Shown: piece by piece, positions 54,501-63,509 of the stretch | How the letters are laid out: every line of letters starts with the position of its first letter | Position numbering within the stretch: position 1 is the first letter of the stretch | NCBI RefSeq assembly: GCF_028736925.1 | Contig: NZ_JAQZAT010000001.1 | Coordinates: 434,001 to 498,000 of the forward strand | DNA: 64,000 nt | Source of the DNA: Flavivirga sp. 57AJ16 | GTDB taxonomy: Bacteria > Bacteroidota > Bacteroidia > Flavobacteriales > Flavobacteriaceae | Direction of reading: 5' to 3' | Notes under the pieces: model-generated | What the model saw: the letters and a program-made list of their open reading frames with translations, nothing else | Databases searched by the model: none | What the model was told of the DNA's origin: nothing | Translations under genes and position numbers: made by a program

Positions 54501-55520
54501 CTACAAAGCACTCTTAAACTGCTCTAAAAACCTAACATCGTTCTCACTTAACAACCGAATATCACCTATCTGGTGCAATAGCATGGCTATTCTATCTATA
54601 CCCATACCAAAAGCAAAACCAGAATATTCTTTTGAGTCTATACCACAGTTTTCAAGAACATTGGGATCTACCATTCCACAGCCCATAATTTCTAACCAAC
54701 CCGTTCCTTTTGTAATTCGGTAATCGATTTCTGTTTCCAAGCCCCAGTACACGTCTACTTCTGCACTTGGCTCTGTAAATGGAAAGTACGATGGGCGCAA
54801 ACGTATTTTAGATTTTCCGAACATTTCGGTAGTAAAGTGCTGAAGGGTTTGTTTTAAATCTGCAAAACTCACATCTTTATCAATATATAATCCTTCTACT
54901 TGATGGAAAAAGCAGTGTGATCGCGCCGAAATGGCTTCATTTCTATAAACCCTGCCTGGCGAAATAGTACGAATTGGCGGTTTATTATTTTCCATATAAC
55001 GTACCTGTACAGAGCTGGTGTGCGTACGCAACAGGATATCTGGGTTCGTTTGAATAAAAAAGGTGTCCTGCATATCACGTGCGGGATGATACTCTGGTAA
55101 GTTCAAGGCTGTAAAATTATGCCAATCATCTTCTATTTCCGGTCCCTCACTAACATTAAAGCCTATACGGGAAAAGATATCAATAATTTCATTTTTTACA
55201 ATCGAAATAGGATGACGCGATCCAATTTGGATGGGGGCTCCTGGACGTGATAAATCGCCATAAATACCTTTTGCATCTTCTTTGCTTTCTAGCTCTTCCT
55301 TTAAAGCATTTACCTTATCTTCGGCTGTCTTTTTAAGTTTATTGATCGTTTGACCAAATTCCTTTTTCTGATCGTTAGCTACATTTTTAAACTCAGCAAA
55401 AAAGTCATTCAGCAACCCTTTTTTACCTAAATATTTTATACGAAATGCTTCTACCTCTTCTTTAGATTGTGTTTTAAAGGTTTCAGCTTCAGCAATGAGT
55501 TCTTTTATTTTATCTATCAT
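54501..55520 (-). CDS. pheS: Phenylalanine--tRNA ligase alpha subunit
   Basis: The 339-residue catalytic subunit charges tRNA-Phe together with PheT, which is not in this window. An N-terminal coiled coil (residues 1-90, FRIKYLGKKGLLNDFFAEFK) precedes the class II core: FNVSEGPEIEDDWHNFTALN, HPARDMQDTFFIQ, RTHTSSVQVRYM, FFHQVEGLYIDKDVSFADLK and GFAFGMGIDRIAMLLHQIGD (motif 3). The length is normal. A TAAATTTG element lies 23 bases before the ATG. Confidence 0.97.
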   Translation of the reverse strand: MIDKIKELIAEAETFKTQSKEEVEAFRIKYLGKKGLLNDFFAEFKNVANDQKKEFGQTINKLKKTAEDKVNALKEELESKEDAKGIYGDLSRPGAPIQIGSRHPISIVKNEIIDIFSRIGFNVSEGPEIEDDWHNFTALNLPEYHPARDMQDTFFIQTNPDILLRTHTSSVQVRYMENNKPPIRTISPGRVYRNEAISARSHCFFHQVEGLYIDKDVSFADLKQTLQHFTTEMFGKSKIRLRPSYFPFTEPSAEVDVYWGLETEIDYRITKGTGWLEIMGCGMVDPNVLENCGIDSKEYSGFAFGMGIDRIAMLLHQIGDIRLLSENDVRFLEQFKSAL

Positions 55521-55542
55521 GGCGTCATTTCAAAAATGAATG

Positions 55543-55550
55543 CAAATTTA
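55543..55550 (-). promoter_or_regulatory. -7 element for pheS
   Basis: Reads TAAATTTG on the minus strand, 23 bases before the pheS ATG, giving a short leader. Confidence 0.45.
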
Positions 55551-55647
55551 ATCAATTTATCGGGATTTGTATTAAGGATTTCGCCCTTCATCTTCGACCA
55601 GCATAAACTTATCCTGTTTACTTTTTGTAAAAATTAACGATGAGAAA

Positions 55648-56004
55648 CTAATTAATATATTCGGTTTCTAAAAAATAGTTAACAATGGCTTCTTTCATTA
55701 AAACACTTTGCTCACCAGCTTTTAAATGGGGAAGGGCTTCAAGTGTTTTATAATGTGGCCACCCCTCATTATCTACAAAATCGAGTTCATAATACCCATA
55801 TGGGGTAAGCAGTTTACAGATAGCAATGTGCATAAGGTCTAACTTCTGATCTTTTTTGAAGCTTCTATCCAACTGCCCCAACTCTTGCACCCCAATTAAA
55901 TAAATAATGGCATCGAGGTCTAAGGTTTCACCATCTGCAAATTGATTGGATAGTTTTTTTACTACCAATTGCCACCGTTCTTTTAATTGTTCATCTCTAG
56001 ACAT
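55648..56004 (-). CDS. Conserved small cytosolic protein of unknown function
   Basis: The 118-residue protein starts MSRDEQLKERWQLVVKKLSN and includes LDLDAIIYLIGVQELGQLDR, KLDLMHIAICKLLTPYGYYE and DNEGWPHYKTLEALPHLKAG. It looks mainly helical, without signal or membrane segments. I recall it as a conserved hypothetical protein of Flavobacteriia and cannot assign a role. It lies 127 bases upstream of pheS on the same strand with its own candidate -7 element. Confidence 0.72.
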   Translation of the reverse strand: MSRDEQLKERWQLVVKKLSNQFADGETLDLDAIIYLIGVQELGQLDRSFKKDQKLDLMHIAICKLLTPYGYYELDFVDNEGWPHYKTLEALPHLKAGEQSVLMKEAIVNYFLETEYIN

Positions 56005-56020
56005 AATAAATGCAAAGTTG

Positions 56021-56028
56021 CAAAGTTA
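56021..56028 (-). promoter_or_regulatory. -7 element for the gene at 55648-56004
   Basis: Reads TAACTTTG on the minus strand, 17 bases before the ATG. A second, weaker CAACTTTG lies next to it. Confidence 0.4.
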
Positions 56029-56084
56029 ATAAACCTAAATGGGACTATTATTTTATCTTTGTTTAAATTCTAAATAAAAAATTT

Positions 56085-56335
56085 CTTGAAGCCGACTATC
56101 CCCGAGGCAAGCCATAGGGGGTATGCTTCGACTTTAGTTTATCTTGAGCGCCCGCCTGCCGGACGGGCAGGAATTCGAAAGGCTCAGCACAGGTTTCGCA
56201 AGTTTTATTTTGATTTTTAGGTCAAAAATCGAAATTTTGTATTTAACCTCACCCAGAATTGCCAAAAAAGGCAATTCTGACCTCTCCAAAGGAGAGGTGG
56301 ATAGGAAACCCCGACGCCAAAGGTCGGAGAATTTT
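56085..56335. repeat. Composite dispersed repeat E, copy 2
   Basis: This copy shares the block order of the one at 4884-5072 and carries additional hairpins: a CCGCCTGCCGG/GGGCAGG type near 56150, a perfect CAGAATTGCC/GGCAATTCTG stem at 56254-56279, and CCTCTCC/GGAGAGG at 56281-56297. It also includes a CGACTTTAGTTTATCTTGAG segment shared with family B. It ends 10 bases before cvpA. Confidence 0.65.
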
Positions 56336-56345
56336 TAGATTAACT

Positions 56346-56861
56346 ATGGGAATTATAGACATTGTTTTAGGGGCTTTAATTTTATTCGGCCTTATTCGCG
56401 GTTTTATGAAAGGGCTTTTTGTTGAAGTTGCCTCTTTAGTTGCTTTAATTGCCGGTGTTTATGGAGCGATACATTTTAGCAATTTTGTGGGTGGGTTTTT
56501 AGAAAGCAAAGTAGACTGGAATGAAAGAACTGTTAATATAGCTGCTTTTGCTATAACCTTTGTAATCATCGTTTTAGCGATTGCACTCGCTGGAAAGGCA
56601 TTAACCAAATTAGCAAATTTCGCAGCTCTTGGTATTTTAAATAAGCTCCTTGGCGGTCTTTTTGGTGGCCTTAAAATGGCCTTGATCTTAAGTGTGATTT
56701 TAATTATTTTCGATAAAATGAATCGTGCCATTCCATTTGCTGATGAAGAGGATCTGGAAACCTCTGCCTTCTACAAACCAGTAAAATCTTTAGTACCAAT
56801 GATCCTTCCAAGTGTTTTAACTACAGAGGAAGACGATGATGCTACAAAGGATGATATATAA
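56346..56861 (+). CDS. cvpA: CvpA family membrane protein
   Basis: From ATG 56346 the protein has 171 residues. It begins MGIIDIVLGALILFGLIRGF and shows four membrane segments ending near residue 125, matching the colicin V production protein family, which takes part in envelope maintenance. The C-terminal tail is acidic (TTEEDDDATKDD). Earlier in-frame ATG codons fall in the composite repeat and give a polar lead unlike the family, so they were rejected. It is convergent with the small gene at 56864, 2 bases away. Confidence 0.88.
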   Translation: MGIIDIVLGALILFGLIRGFMKGLFVEVASLVALIAGVYGAIHFSNFVGGFLESKVDWNERTVNIAAFAITFVIIVLAIALAGKALTKLANFAALGILNKLLGGLFGGLKMALILSVILIIFDKMNRAIPFADEEDLETSAFYKPVKSLVPMILPSVLTTEEDDDATKDDI

Positions 56862-56863
56862 AA

Positions 56864-57220
56864 CTACTTAATCATATGATCGTTAAGTAGTTTGTTTAAT
56901 CCCATTTGAAACAACGTGCCTTTTACCAAATCTTGTATTTCCTTTATCTCTGTATAGCTCATTGCAAAAGTTATTTGCGGATTTGGAGCTTCGACCAATA
57001 AAGATCTACGGGCTTTATATTCCATACAATCTACACATGAGCAGTTATTATTTAAAGACCAATCTATATTTTTAGAGAATTCCACCAATTCATTGGGCGT
57101 TAGTAACAAGCCTGTGTCTCTAAAGATTAATTGAACCTTCTTAAAGTCCTTAACAGCACACCTTTTCCAATGAAAAGCTATTCCGAAATTATTGTAGTAA
57201 ATGGTATTTATATCTTCCAT
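56864..57220 (-). CDS. Conserved small protein with CxCxxC motif
   Basis: The 118-residue protein starts MEDINTIYYNNFGIAFHWKR and contains NNNCSCVDCMEYKARRSLLV, with three cysteines close together that could hold a metal. Other segments are VQLIFRDTGLLLTPNELVEF and ITFAMSYTEIKEIQDLVKGT. No signal or membrane segment is present. I do not recognise a named family. It is convergent with cvpA and divergent from the haem receptor. Confidence 0.68.
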   Translation of the reverse strand: MEDINTIYYNNFGIAFHWKRCAVKDFKKVQLIFRDTGLLLTPNELVEFSKNIDWSLNNNCSCVDCMEYKARRSLLVEAPNPQITFAMSYTEIKEIQDLVKGTLFQMGLNKLLNDHMIK

Positions 57221-57469
57221 AGTTAAAATTATGTTGTTGTTATACAGGAAACACCTGTTTAAGTGCGTTTTGGTTTTTATTTTTTCTTCAAAATATTTCC
57301 AACAATAAAAAATTTTAAAATGAACCTTGCCTTACCGACCTAAACAGAACCTCGAGGAACTCTTTTCGAGTGAAAAATGTTAAAGTCAATGACAGATTAA
57401 ATCACAATAGTTTCATTTTCAATAAATTGACGTTACTTATCAAAAAAAAGCTAAAAAATATTTATTCTT

Positions 57470-57482
57470 ATTTAGACTAAAT
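57470..57482. promoter_or_regulatory. Palindromic operator (Fur-like) of the haem-uptake pair
   Basis: ATTTAG-A-CTAAAT is a perfect 6-1-6 inverted repeat. It lies 13 bases upstream of the -7 element and therefore covers the region where RNA polymerase would contact the -33 position. The location upstream of haem receptor genes suggests an iron-responsive repressor, an inference. The rest of the 57221-57519 gap shows no gene. Confidence 0.5.
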
Positions 57483-57494
57483 TAAAATAACTTA

Positions 57495-57502
57495 TATATT
57501 TG
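57495..57502 (+). promoter_or_regulatory. -7 element for the TonB receptor/HmuY operon
   Basis: TATATTTG fits TAnnTTTG and is 18 bases before the ATG at 57520. Confidence 0.5.
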
Positions 57503-57519
57503 CAACAAAATAATTAAGA

Positions 57520-59604
57520 ATGATTCTAAATAAAAAATATTTTTATATTTATTTTTCTCTTTTTTTTGTGAGTTATTCGTTTTCTCAAGAGACTCATGTC
57601 ATTACAAAGGATTCTACAAAAACAGAACATTTAGATGACATTATAGTTACGGCAACACGAACCATTAGGCAATTATCATCTTTGCCCCTTCCTGCCCAAA
57701 TAATCTCTAAAGAAGATATTAAGCAATCCAATACTATTCGTTTAAACGATATTTTGAATGAACAAACTGGATTAATTACTGTGCCCGATTTTGGAGGCGG
57801 AGAAGGGATACAGCTACAAGGTTTAGATTCTCAATATACATTAATCCTTATAGATGGTGTGCCCCTTATTGGCCGTTCTGCCGGTACTTTAGACCTTGGT
57901 AGAATTACGGTTGGTAACATAAAACAAATTGAAATTGTTAAAGGCGCCTCTTCAAGCCTTTACGGAAGTGATGCCTTAGGAGGTGTTATAAATATTATTA
58001 CCGAAACCATTAAAAAGGGCTTTAAAGGCCATGTAAACTATAGATTGGGATCCTTTGGCAATCATGATTTAAGTTCGACCATTCATTATAAAAAACAAAA
58101 ATTAGGCATGAGCGCTTTTTTTAACAGGTATTCTAGTGATGGCTATGATTTAAACAAGAGTGATGATTTAAAAACCGTTGATCCTTTTGGCAATTACACG
58201 TTAAATGCAAAGATTACTTATGACTTTTCTGGGGCTACTAAGCTTTTTATTTCAAACAAATATTATAATCAGAATCAAGATTATGTAGCTTCCTCAGAAT
58301 TGAAAGGGGAAAGTGATATAAATGAATGGAATACCCATTTAAAGTTGAGTCATACTTACAATAAAAAATGGCGTAGTTATTTTGAATTTTATACCACTCA
58401 ATATAAAGCAAAAGATTATTTAGATAATGAGGATGGTACCCGGTTTAGCGATAGTTATTACAACCAATTATTAATTCGTCCCGAAATTCGAGCCACATAT
58501 AACCCAAATGATAAAAATGCTTTTATCGGGGGGCTAGGCTTTAATCATGAATCTTTAAACAGAACATATTTTTCCTTAAAACCCGTATTTAATTCACCCT
58601 ACCTGTATCTTCAATATGATGGTACGCCTACTAAAAGACTTAATATTATTTTAGGTGCTCGTTTTGATAACCATAACAAATACAAATCCCAACTTAGTCC
58701 AAAAGCCGCTATTCGCTATAAGTTAAATGATAAGCTGTCTTTAAAAAGTTCTATTGGTTATGGTTTTAAAGCTCCGGATTTTAGACAATTATATTTCGAT
58801 TTCTCAAATACAACCGTTGGTTATACAGTTTTAGGGTATAATACGGTTACAACAGCAATACCTGTATTACAATCTCAAGGACAAATAGCAAATATGACGA
58901 TTCCTATTTCTGATTTTGAAGGCACACTAAATCCCGAAAATTCTATCGGTATTAATCTAGGAATTGATTATAACTTATCCTCTAGATTAAAATTTGGTCT
59001 TAATTTTTTCAGAAATAAGATTAACGACCTTATTGATACTAGAGTTATTGCCAATAAAACCAATGGCCAAAATGTATTTAGTTACTACAACGTCAATAAA
59101 GTATATACACAAGGTTTAGAGTTTAATACTGCTTGGCGTCCCACAAATAGGTTTAAAATATCTGGGGGTTACCAACTTTTATTTGCAAAAGATACTGATG
59201 CAGAAAAAGCCTTTGAAAATGGAAATGTTTTTGCCAGAGAGCGTCCAAACACACCTACTTTTCAACTAAAAAAACAGGACTATTTCGGGTTGTACAATCG
59301 ATCCAGACATATGGCAAACTTAAAGGTCTTCTATAAAATTCCTAAATGGCATTTAGATACTAATATTAGAGGGACTTACCGAAGTGAATATGGAATGTTG
59401 GATACTAACGGAAACACTTATTTAGATAAGTATGATGATTTTGTTAATGGGTATTCTATTATTGATTTTGCTATAAATAAGACCTTTTATAAAAACTATG
59501 GTTTAGGTTTTGGAATTGATAACCTTTTGAATTTTACGGACACACAAAATATCAGCAATATAGCTGGTCGCATTATATATGGAAAACTTAACATTCACTT
59601 TTAA
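57520..59604 (+). CDS. TonB-dependent outer-membrane receptor, probable haem uptake
   Basis: The 694-residue protein has a signal peptide (FYIYFSLFFVSYSFSQ). The plug domain includes HLDDIIVTATRTIRQLSSLP (TonB box region), YTLILIDGVPLIGRSAGTLD and EIVKGASSSLYGSDALGGVI. The remaining 500 residues form the beta-barrel, ending in an aromatic/polar strand (IYGKLNIHF). The presence of a HmuY gene directly downstream makes it the likely partner receptor (HmuR-like), importing haem after capture. It is the first gene of a two-gene unit behind a possible iron-responsive operator. Confidence 0.88.
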   Translation: MILNKKYFYIYFSLFFVSYSFSQETHVITKDSTKTEHLDDIIVTATRTIRQLSSLPLPAQIISKEDIKQSNTIRLNDILNEQTGLITVPDFGGGEGIQLQGLDSQYTLILIDGVPLIGRSAGTLDLGRITVGNIKQIEIVKGASSSLYGSDALGGVINIITETIKKGFKGHVNYRLGSFGNHDLSSTIHYKKQKLGMSAFFNRYSSDGYDLNKSDDLKTVDPFGNYTLNAKITYDFSGATKLFISNKYYNQNQDYVASSELKGESDINEWNTHLKLSHTYNKKWRSYFEFYTTQYKAKDYLDNEDGTRFSDSYYNQLLIRPEIRATYNPNDKNAFIGGLGFNHESLNRTYFSLKPVFNSPYLYLQYDGTPTKRLNIILGARFDNHNKYKSQLSPKAAIRYKLNDKLSLKSSIGYGFKAPDFRQLYFDFSNTTVGYTVLGYNTVTTAIPVLQSQGQIANMTIPISDFEGTLNPENSIGINLGIDYNLSSRLKFGLNFFRNKINDLIDTRVIANKTNGQNVFSYYNVNKVYTQGLEFNTAWRPTNRFKISGGYQLLFAKDTDAEKAFENGNVFARERPNTPTFQLKKQDYFGLYNRSRHMANLKVFYKIPKWHLDTNIRGTYRSEYGMLDTNGNTYLDKYDDFVNGYSIIDFAINKTFYKNYGLGFGIDNLLNFTDTQNISNIAGRIIYGKLNIHF

Positions 59605-59614
59605 TATAAACACT

Positions 59615-60238
59615 ATGAAAACAATCAAATTTTTAACATTAGTAACATTATTTATAGGACTTGCTTCTTGTAGTAGTGACGATTCTAAACCTTTATTAGA
59701 AATAACCTCCAAAACCATTTCAAATTTACATGCACCTCAATCTGGCGGGCAGGGACAACCTGCATCAGGAGTTTTTACAAAGTTTAATTTTGCAACGGGT
59801 GTGGCAACAACACATGAAACCGATTGGGATATTGCTTTTAGGGGCACTTCTATTATTGTAAACGGTGGGGCATCTTTAGAAACAACAGATGAGCCTAATA
59901 GAACAGGCCAAGCTGCTGTTTATATTGCTAGTGGAACCATGGCATCTATTACAGATGTTGACACCTCTTTATTTGTACAAGATTCTAATACAGGGTATGC
60001 CATTACCACCGGAAGCGGAAATGGATGGTATACCTACTCGGGGCCACCAACACATTTAATTACTCCCATTCCTGGAAAAATACTAGTGTTTAAAACAAGG
60101 GATGGAAAATATGCCAAGGTTGAAATTTTAAGCTATTATGAAAATGCCCCTGCAAATCCTGATATTTCCATTCATGCAACTCCGTATTATACATTTAATT
60201 ATGTTTATCAGCCAAATGCAGATGTCACCGCATTTTAA
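59615..60238 (+). CDS. HmuY family haem-binding lipoprotein
   Basis: From ATG 59615 (MKTIKFLTLVTLFIGLASCS) the protein has 207 residues with lipobox ASC, so it is lipid-anchored. The mature part resembles HmuY: SKTISNLHAPQSGGQGQPAS, GVFTKFNFATGVATTHETDW, DIAFRGTSIIVNGG. Toward the end comes KILVFKTRDGKYAKVEILSY. HmuY takes haem from host or environment proteins and passes it to the TonB receptor. It starts 10 bases after the receptor stop. An earlier in-frame ATG at 59579 overlaps the receptor gene and lacks a signal, so it was rejected. Haem ligands are not identified. Confidence 0.88.
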   Translation: MKTIKFLTLVTLFIGLASCSSDDSKPLLEITSKTISNLHAPQSGGQGQPASGVFTKFNFATGVATTHETDWDIAFRGTSIIVNGGASLETTDEPNRTGQAAVYIASGTMASITDVDTSLFVQDSNTGYAITTGSGNGWYTYSGPPTHLITPIPGKILVFKTRDGKYAKVEILSYYENAPANPDISIHATPYYTFNYVYQPNADVTAF

Positions 60239-60323
60239 TGGTGGGCGGTAAGAGATTTCAAAATTAAAAGCATAACTCCTCGAGCACAATCGAAACTTAG
60301 TCCTATTGAAATTTGAGCTTATA

Positions 60324-60411
60324 CCAGTTCTGATTTAAATTTACTCAAAAGAAAAGTAGTAGATTATTGACTTAGATGCTGTTTTATTGAGTAAATTTAA
60401 GTTAGAAATGG
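60324..60411. repeat. Imperfect inverted-repeat element (about 88 bp)
   Basis: The left arm starts CCAGTTCTGATTTAAATTTA and the right arm, on the other strand, CCATTTCTAACTTAAATTTA; both run on to CTCA and agree at 20 of 24 positions. The centre is about 40 bases. No coding potential. It lies after hmuY and before the family C element in the 60239-60760 spacer. Confidence 0.5.
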
Positions 60412-60545
60412 TTTTATTTAAAAACCGCTCGTTAAGCTTCGCTAGGGACCTTTAATAATTTTATATGTCGATAACGCTCGAGGAGATAGCTTTTAGTTTA
60501 TACTGCTTTTTGAGTCTCTTTTATAATCAATGATAAAAGGGATTA

Positions 60546-60706
60546 TACCAATTATGAATTAAAATGAGCTACTGAAAACGACATTGCTTATTTGTTTTTG
60601 CCTGCTGCGTGTTATTTGCATAGCCTAAGCTATGGAAATGATGAGCAAAGTGATAAAACGAATTAATGAATGAGTTTGAATTGCGTATTTTAATTCATAA
60701 TTGGTA
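60546..60706. mobile_element. MITE family C, copy 2 (161 bp)
   Basis: The ends, length and interior match the copy at 40051-40211 almost base for base. TTA is duplicated on both sides (60543-60545 and 60707-60709). It lies between the HmuY and SulP genes and interrupts nothing. Confidence 0.88.
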
Positions 60707-60760
60707 TTAAACCCAAAGCAAACCCTAGATACTCAAATAAGTTCTGCACATGATGCAGGA

Positions 60761-62614
60761 TTAGCTCTTATTTGCTTTAATCCAAGCCATACATTGGTCA
60801 AAGCGTTTAAATATATGCTCTCTTGGAATTAAATCAGGAATGATATCAATGCGTTCCATCATATATTTTGGCTGCCTTAATAGACCTACAAACAGCACCT
60901 CCACGTTTTTTTTATTTAATTCCTGTAACATATCTTCCATAGCATATAGCCCAGATTGATCCATATACTGCATACGTCCTAACCTTATAACTACTGTTTT
61001 AGCAGTATCGGGGATTTGGGCGGTAAGTTGCTGAAAATCGCTCGTTGATCCAAAAAAAAGTGGTCCTTTAAGGTGCTTTATAAAGACCTCTTCTTTTAAA
61101 TTATTTGGAAAACTGACTTCATCTGACCAGACTTCTTCTTTAAGTGGTTTCACATCCGAGCGCTCTGCCGTTAGGTCTCCAATTTTTTTCATAAATGACA
61201 ATGAGGCAATTACAAGCCCAATGCCAACAGCAAAGATTAAGTCCCAAAAGGTTGATAAAATAAGTACGACAAGCATAATCAACACTTCTGAACTTAATTT
61301 AAATGGCCCCATATTAACATCTTTCGGTAAACTAGGGATGGCCTTTAAACCTCTATAATCCATAACACCAATCCCAACGGTTACTAAAATACCCGCTAAA
61401 ACGGCTGCTGGAATTTTTGATGCTATACCACTAAGGCCTAATAATATTATCAATAATAACACACCTGCTATCATACCTGATAATTTGGTTTTCCCTCCTG
61501 AATTAATATTTACAACAGTACGAATGGTAGCTCCTGCTCCTGGAATACCTCCAAAAAGAGCTGCTATACTATTACCAATGCCTTGACCTACTAATTCTTT
61601 ATTGGGCTTATGCTTTGTTTTTGTCATATTATCTGCCACCACACTGGTTAACAAAGAATCGATCGCCCCCAAAAGGGCCAAGGTAAGGGCCGTAAAGAAA
61701 TAAGGTGTCACCGAACCCAATTCAAACCCTGTAAAAATATCCAATCGTAATTGAGGCAATCCATCGGGGATGCTTTCAATAGGTCTATAATCTAAACCAA
61801 AACCAACGGCAATACCAGACATAACAACTAAAGAAACCAATGTGCTTGGTACTGCTTTTGTAATACGCTTAAAACCATAAATAATAAAAATAGTTCCCAG
61901 AGCTAATATTAATTCTAACCAATTTATGTTTTGTAATGCTCTTGGTAATACTTTTAATGCTCCTACAGTCCCCGATGCCTCTTTGGCCGCTAAGGTCTGC
62001 GATTCATTTAAAATCTGATCTTGGGAAATATCCTCTGCTCTATCAATAGTTTCTTTAAAATTTTCAAGGACCAATATCCCCTCACCTGCTTCTTCTTTTA
62101 AAATATTTTCAAGAATCACCTCTTCCGCCTGTGGCTTAAACTGGTTTACAAATTCTGCATCTTCTTTGGGATAGTATCCTAAAGAAGGTAAAATTTGCGT
62201 TATTATAATAATAACGCCAATAGCCGTCATAAAGCCCGATACTACGGGATAAGGAATATACCTTATATATTTTCCCAAGCCTAAAACTCCGAGGCCTATT
62301 TGCATGAAACCTGCTAACAAAAACACAAGAAGTATAGCAGGTAAAGCTTTATCGACATCACCGTCATTAGTAGCAATAATACCTGCAATTATTACCATGC
62401 TCACAGCAGTCATTGGTGCTGTTGGTCCAGATATTTGAGTACTGGTACCACCAAAAAGAGCAGCAAAAAAGCTAATAAAAATAGCTCCATACAGTCCAGC
62501 ACTAGGACCCAAACCTGACGATACGCCAAAGGCCAATGCTAATGGTAATGCTACGATTCCCGCAGTAATGCCTCCGAAGGCATCTCCTTTAATATTTGAA
62601 AATAGAGTCTTCAT
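60761..62614 (-). CDS. SulP family anion transporter with STAS domain
   Basis: This 617-residue inner-membrane protein has the SulP N-terminus (DAFGGITAGIVALPLALAFG, VSSGLGPSAGLYGAIFISFF), about 10-14 membrane segments and a C-terminal STAS domain (residues 500-610, VVIRLGRMQYMDQSGLYAME). Residues 150-230 form a charged insertion between membrane segments (YPKEDAEFVNQFKPQAEEVI onward). SulP proteins carry sulfate, bicarbonate or other anions. A carbonic anhydrase gene lies upstream on the same strand, so bicarbonate is the likely substrate, an inference. Confidence 0.9.
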   Translation of the reverse strand: MKTLFSNIKGDAFGGITAGIVALPLALAFGVSSGLGPSAGLYGAIFISFFAALFGGTSTQISGPTAPMTAVSMVIIAGIIATNDGDVDKALPAILLVFLLAGFMQIGLGVLGLGKYIRYIPYPVVSGFMTAIGVIIIITQILPSLGYYPKEDAEFVNQFKPQAEEVILENILKEEAGEGILVLENFKETIDRAEDISQDQILNESQTLAAKEASGTVGALKVLPRALQNINWLELILALGTIFIIYGFKRITKAVPSTLVSLVVMSGIAVGFGLDYRPIESIPDGLPQLRLDIFTGFELGSVTPYFFTALTLALLGAIDSLLTSVVADNMTKTKHKPNKELVGQGIGNSIAALFGGIPGAGATIRTVVNINSGGKTKLSGMIAGVLLLIILLGLSGIASKIPAAVLAGILVTVGIGVMDYRGLKAIPSLPKDVNMGPFKLSSEVLIMLVVLILSTFWDLIFAVGIGLVIASLSFMKKIGDLTAERSDVKPLKEEVWSDEVSFPNNLKEEVFIKHLKGPLFFGSTSDFQQLTAQIPDTAKTVVIRLGRMQYMDQSGLYAMEDMLQELNKKNVEVLFVGLLRQPKYMMERIDIIPDLIPREHIFKRFDQCMAWIKANKS

Positions 62615-62815
62615 ATTATATCTTTTATGGTTTCTAATTTAACTCAAAATTTATAAAAAAGCTGTGTTAAAATATTTATTTTAAATATAATAAAGAACCC
62701 CTTAAGAATCATAATGCATTGATTTTCGGAAATATAAAACTCCCTACCTATCGACAAACAAGCTCACTTTGACCTGAATGGCAAAATATGACACTTTTTA
62801 GACCTTTTATAACAT

Positions 62816-63499
62816 CTAAAAAGTGACAAATGTGATAATGTTAAATTGGTCTCTACTGCTGGTTTCAAAAAACTGATTCATATAACCTGCCTCTAACCTT
62901 ATGCTCTTATTAATATTATAGCCAACGCCTGCATAAAGTCTATTTCTATCGAAAATAGACGTTCTGGTATTTAAAAATATTTCATTGTATGCAGAAAAAT
63001 AATATGGACTGTTTTGGTTTTCTTCATTGCAAAAAGGGATGTTTATCCCTAAAAAATAACGAAAACGTAATTTAAAATCGTCTTCAACAAAACGTTGTTC
63101 AAATCTATAACGGTGATTTAATTTTACACGGCCTACATTTTGTTTTGATGTAAACTGCTGAAAAATTCTATGTTCGTTCACAGAAACCTTATCGTCTGTA
63201 TTACCTATATAGTTTTCAGAAAGGATGTATCCATATCCTAATAGTACATTATTCTTGTTTTCATTAAACGTATAGCCCAGCCCCGTTCTTAAAAGCAACT
63301 GTTCCAAATCTCCAATGGCATCATAATTTCTGTATTGAACTTCGTTATGGATATTCCATTTTTGGTTAAGCTTTTTATTGCCTATGTATATTAACCAATT
63401 ACCAAAATGACTATCTTGACTTTGCATAAGTAAAGGCAGCATTAATATTAACATTAATGCTGCCACACTTATTTTTTCTTTCATACTTTTCTTTTCCAT
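62816..63499 (-). CDS. DUF2490 family outer-membrane-type protein
   Basis: The 227-residue protein has a signal peptide (KISVAALMLILMLPLLMQSQ) and a beta-rich body with alternating strands. Landmarks are NWLIYIGNKKLNQKWNIHNE near 34, QLLLRTGLGYTFNENKNNVL and NRLYAGVGYNINKSIRLEAG. It ends ETSSRDQFNIITFVTF, an aromatic-terminated strand. This fits DUF2490, predicted small beta-barrels of unknown function. It is 10 bases after the carbonic anhydrase gene and so shares its transcript; the SulP gene follows after 201 bases. Confidence 0.82.
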   Translation of the reverse strand: MEKKSMKEKISVAALMLILMLPLLMQSQDSHFGNWLIYIGNKKLNQKWNIHNEVQYRNYDAIGDLEQLLLRTGLGYTFNENKNNVLLGYGYILSENYIGNTDDKVSVNEHRIFQQFTSKQNVGRVKLNHRYRFEQRFVEDDFKLRFRYFLGINIPFCNEENQNSPYYFSAYNEIFLNTRTSIFDRNRLYAGVGYNINKSIRLEAGYMNQFFETSSRDQFNIITFVTF

Positions 63500-63509
63500 C
63501 TATAAAGTA

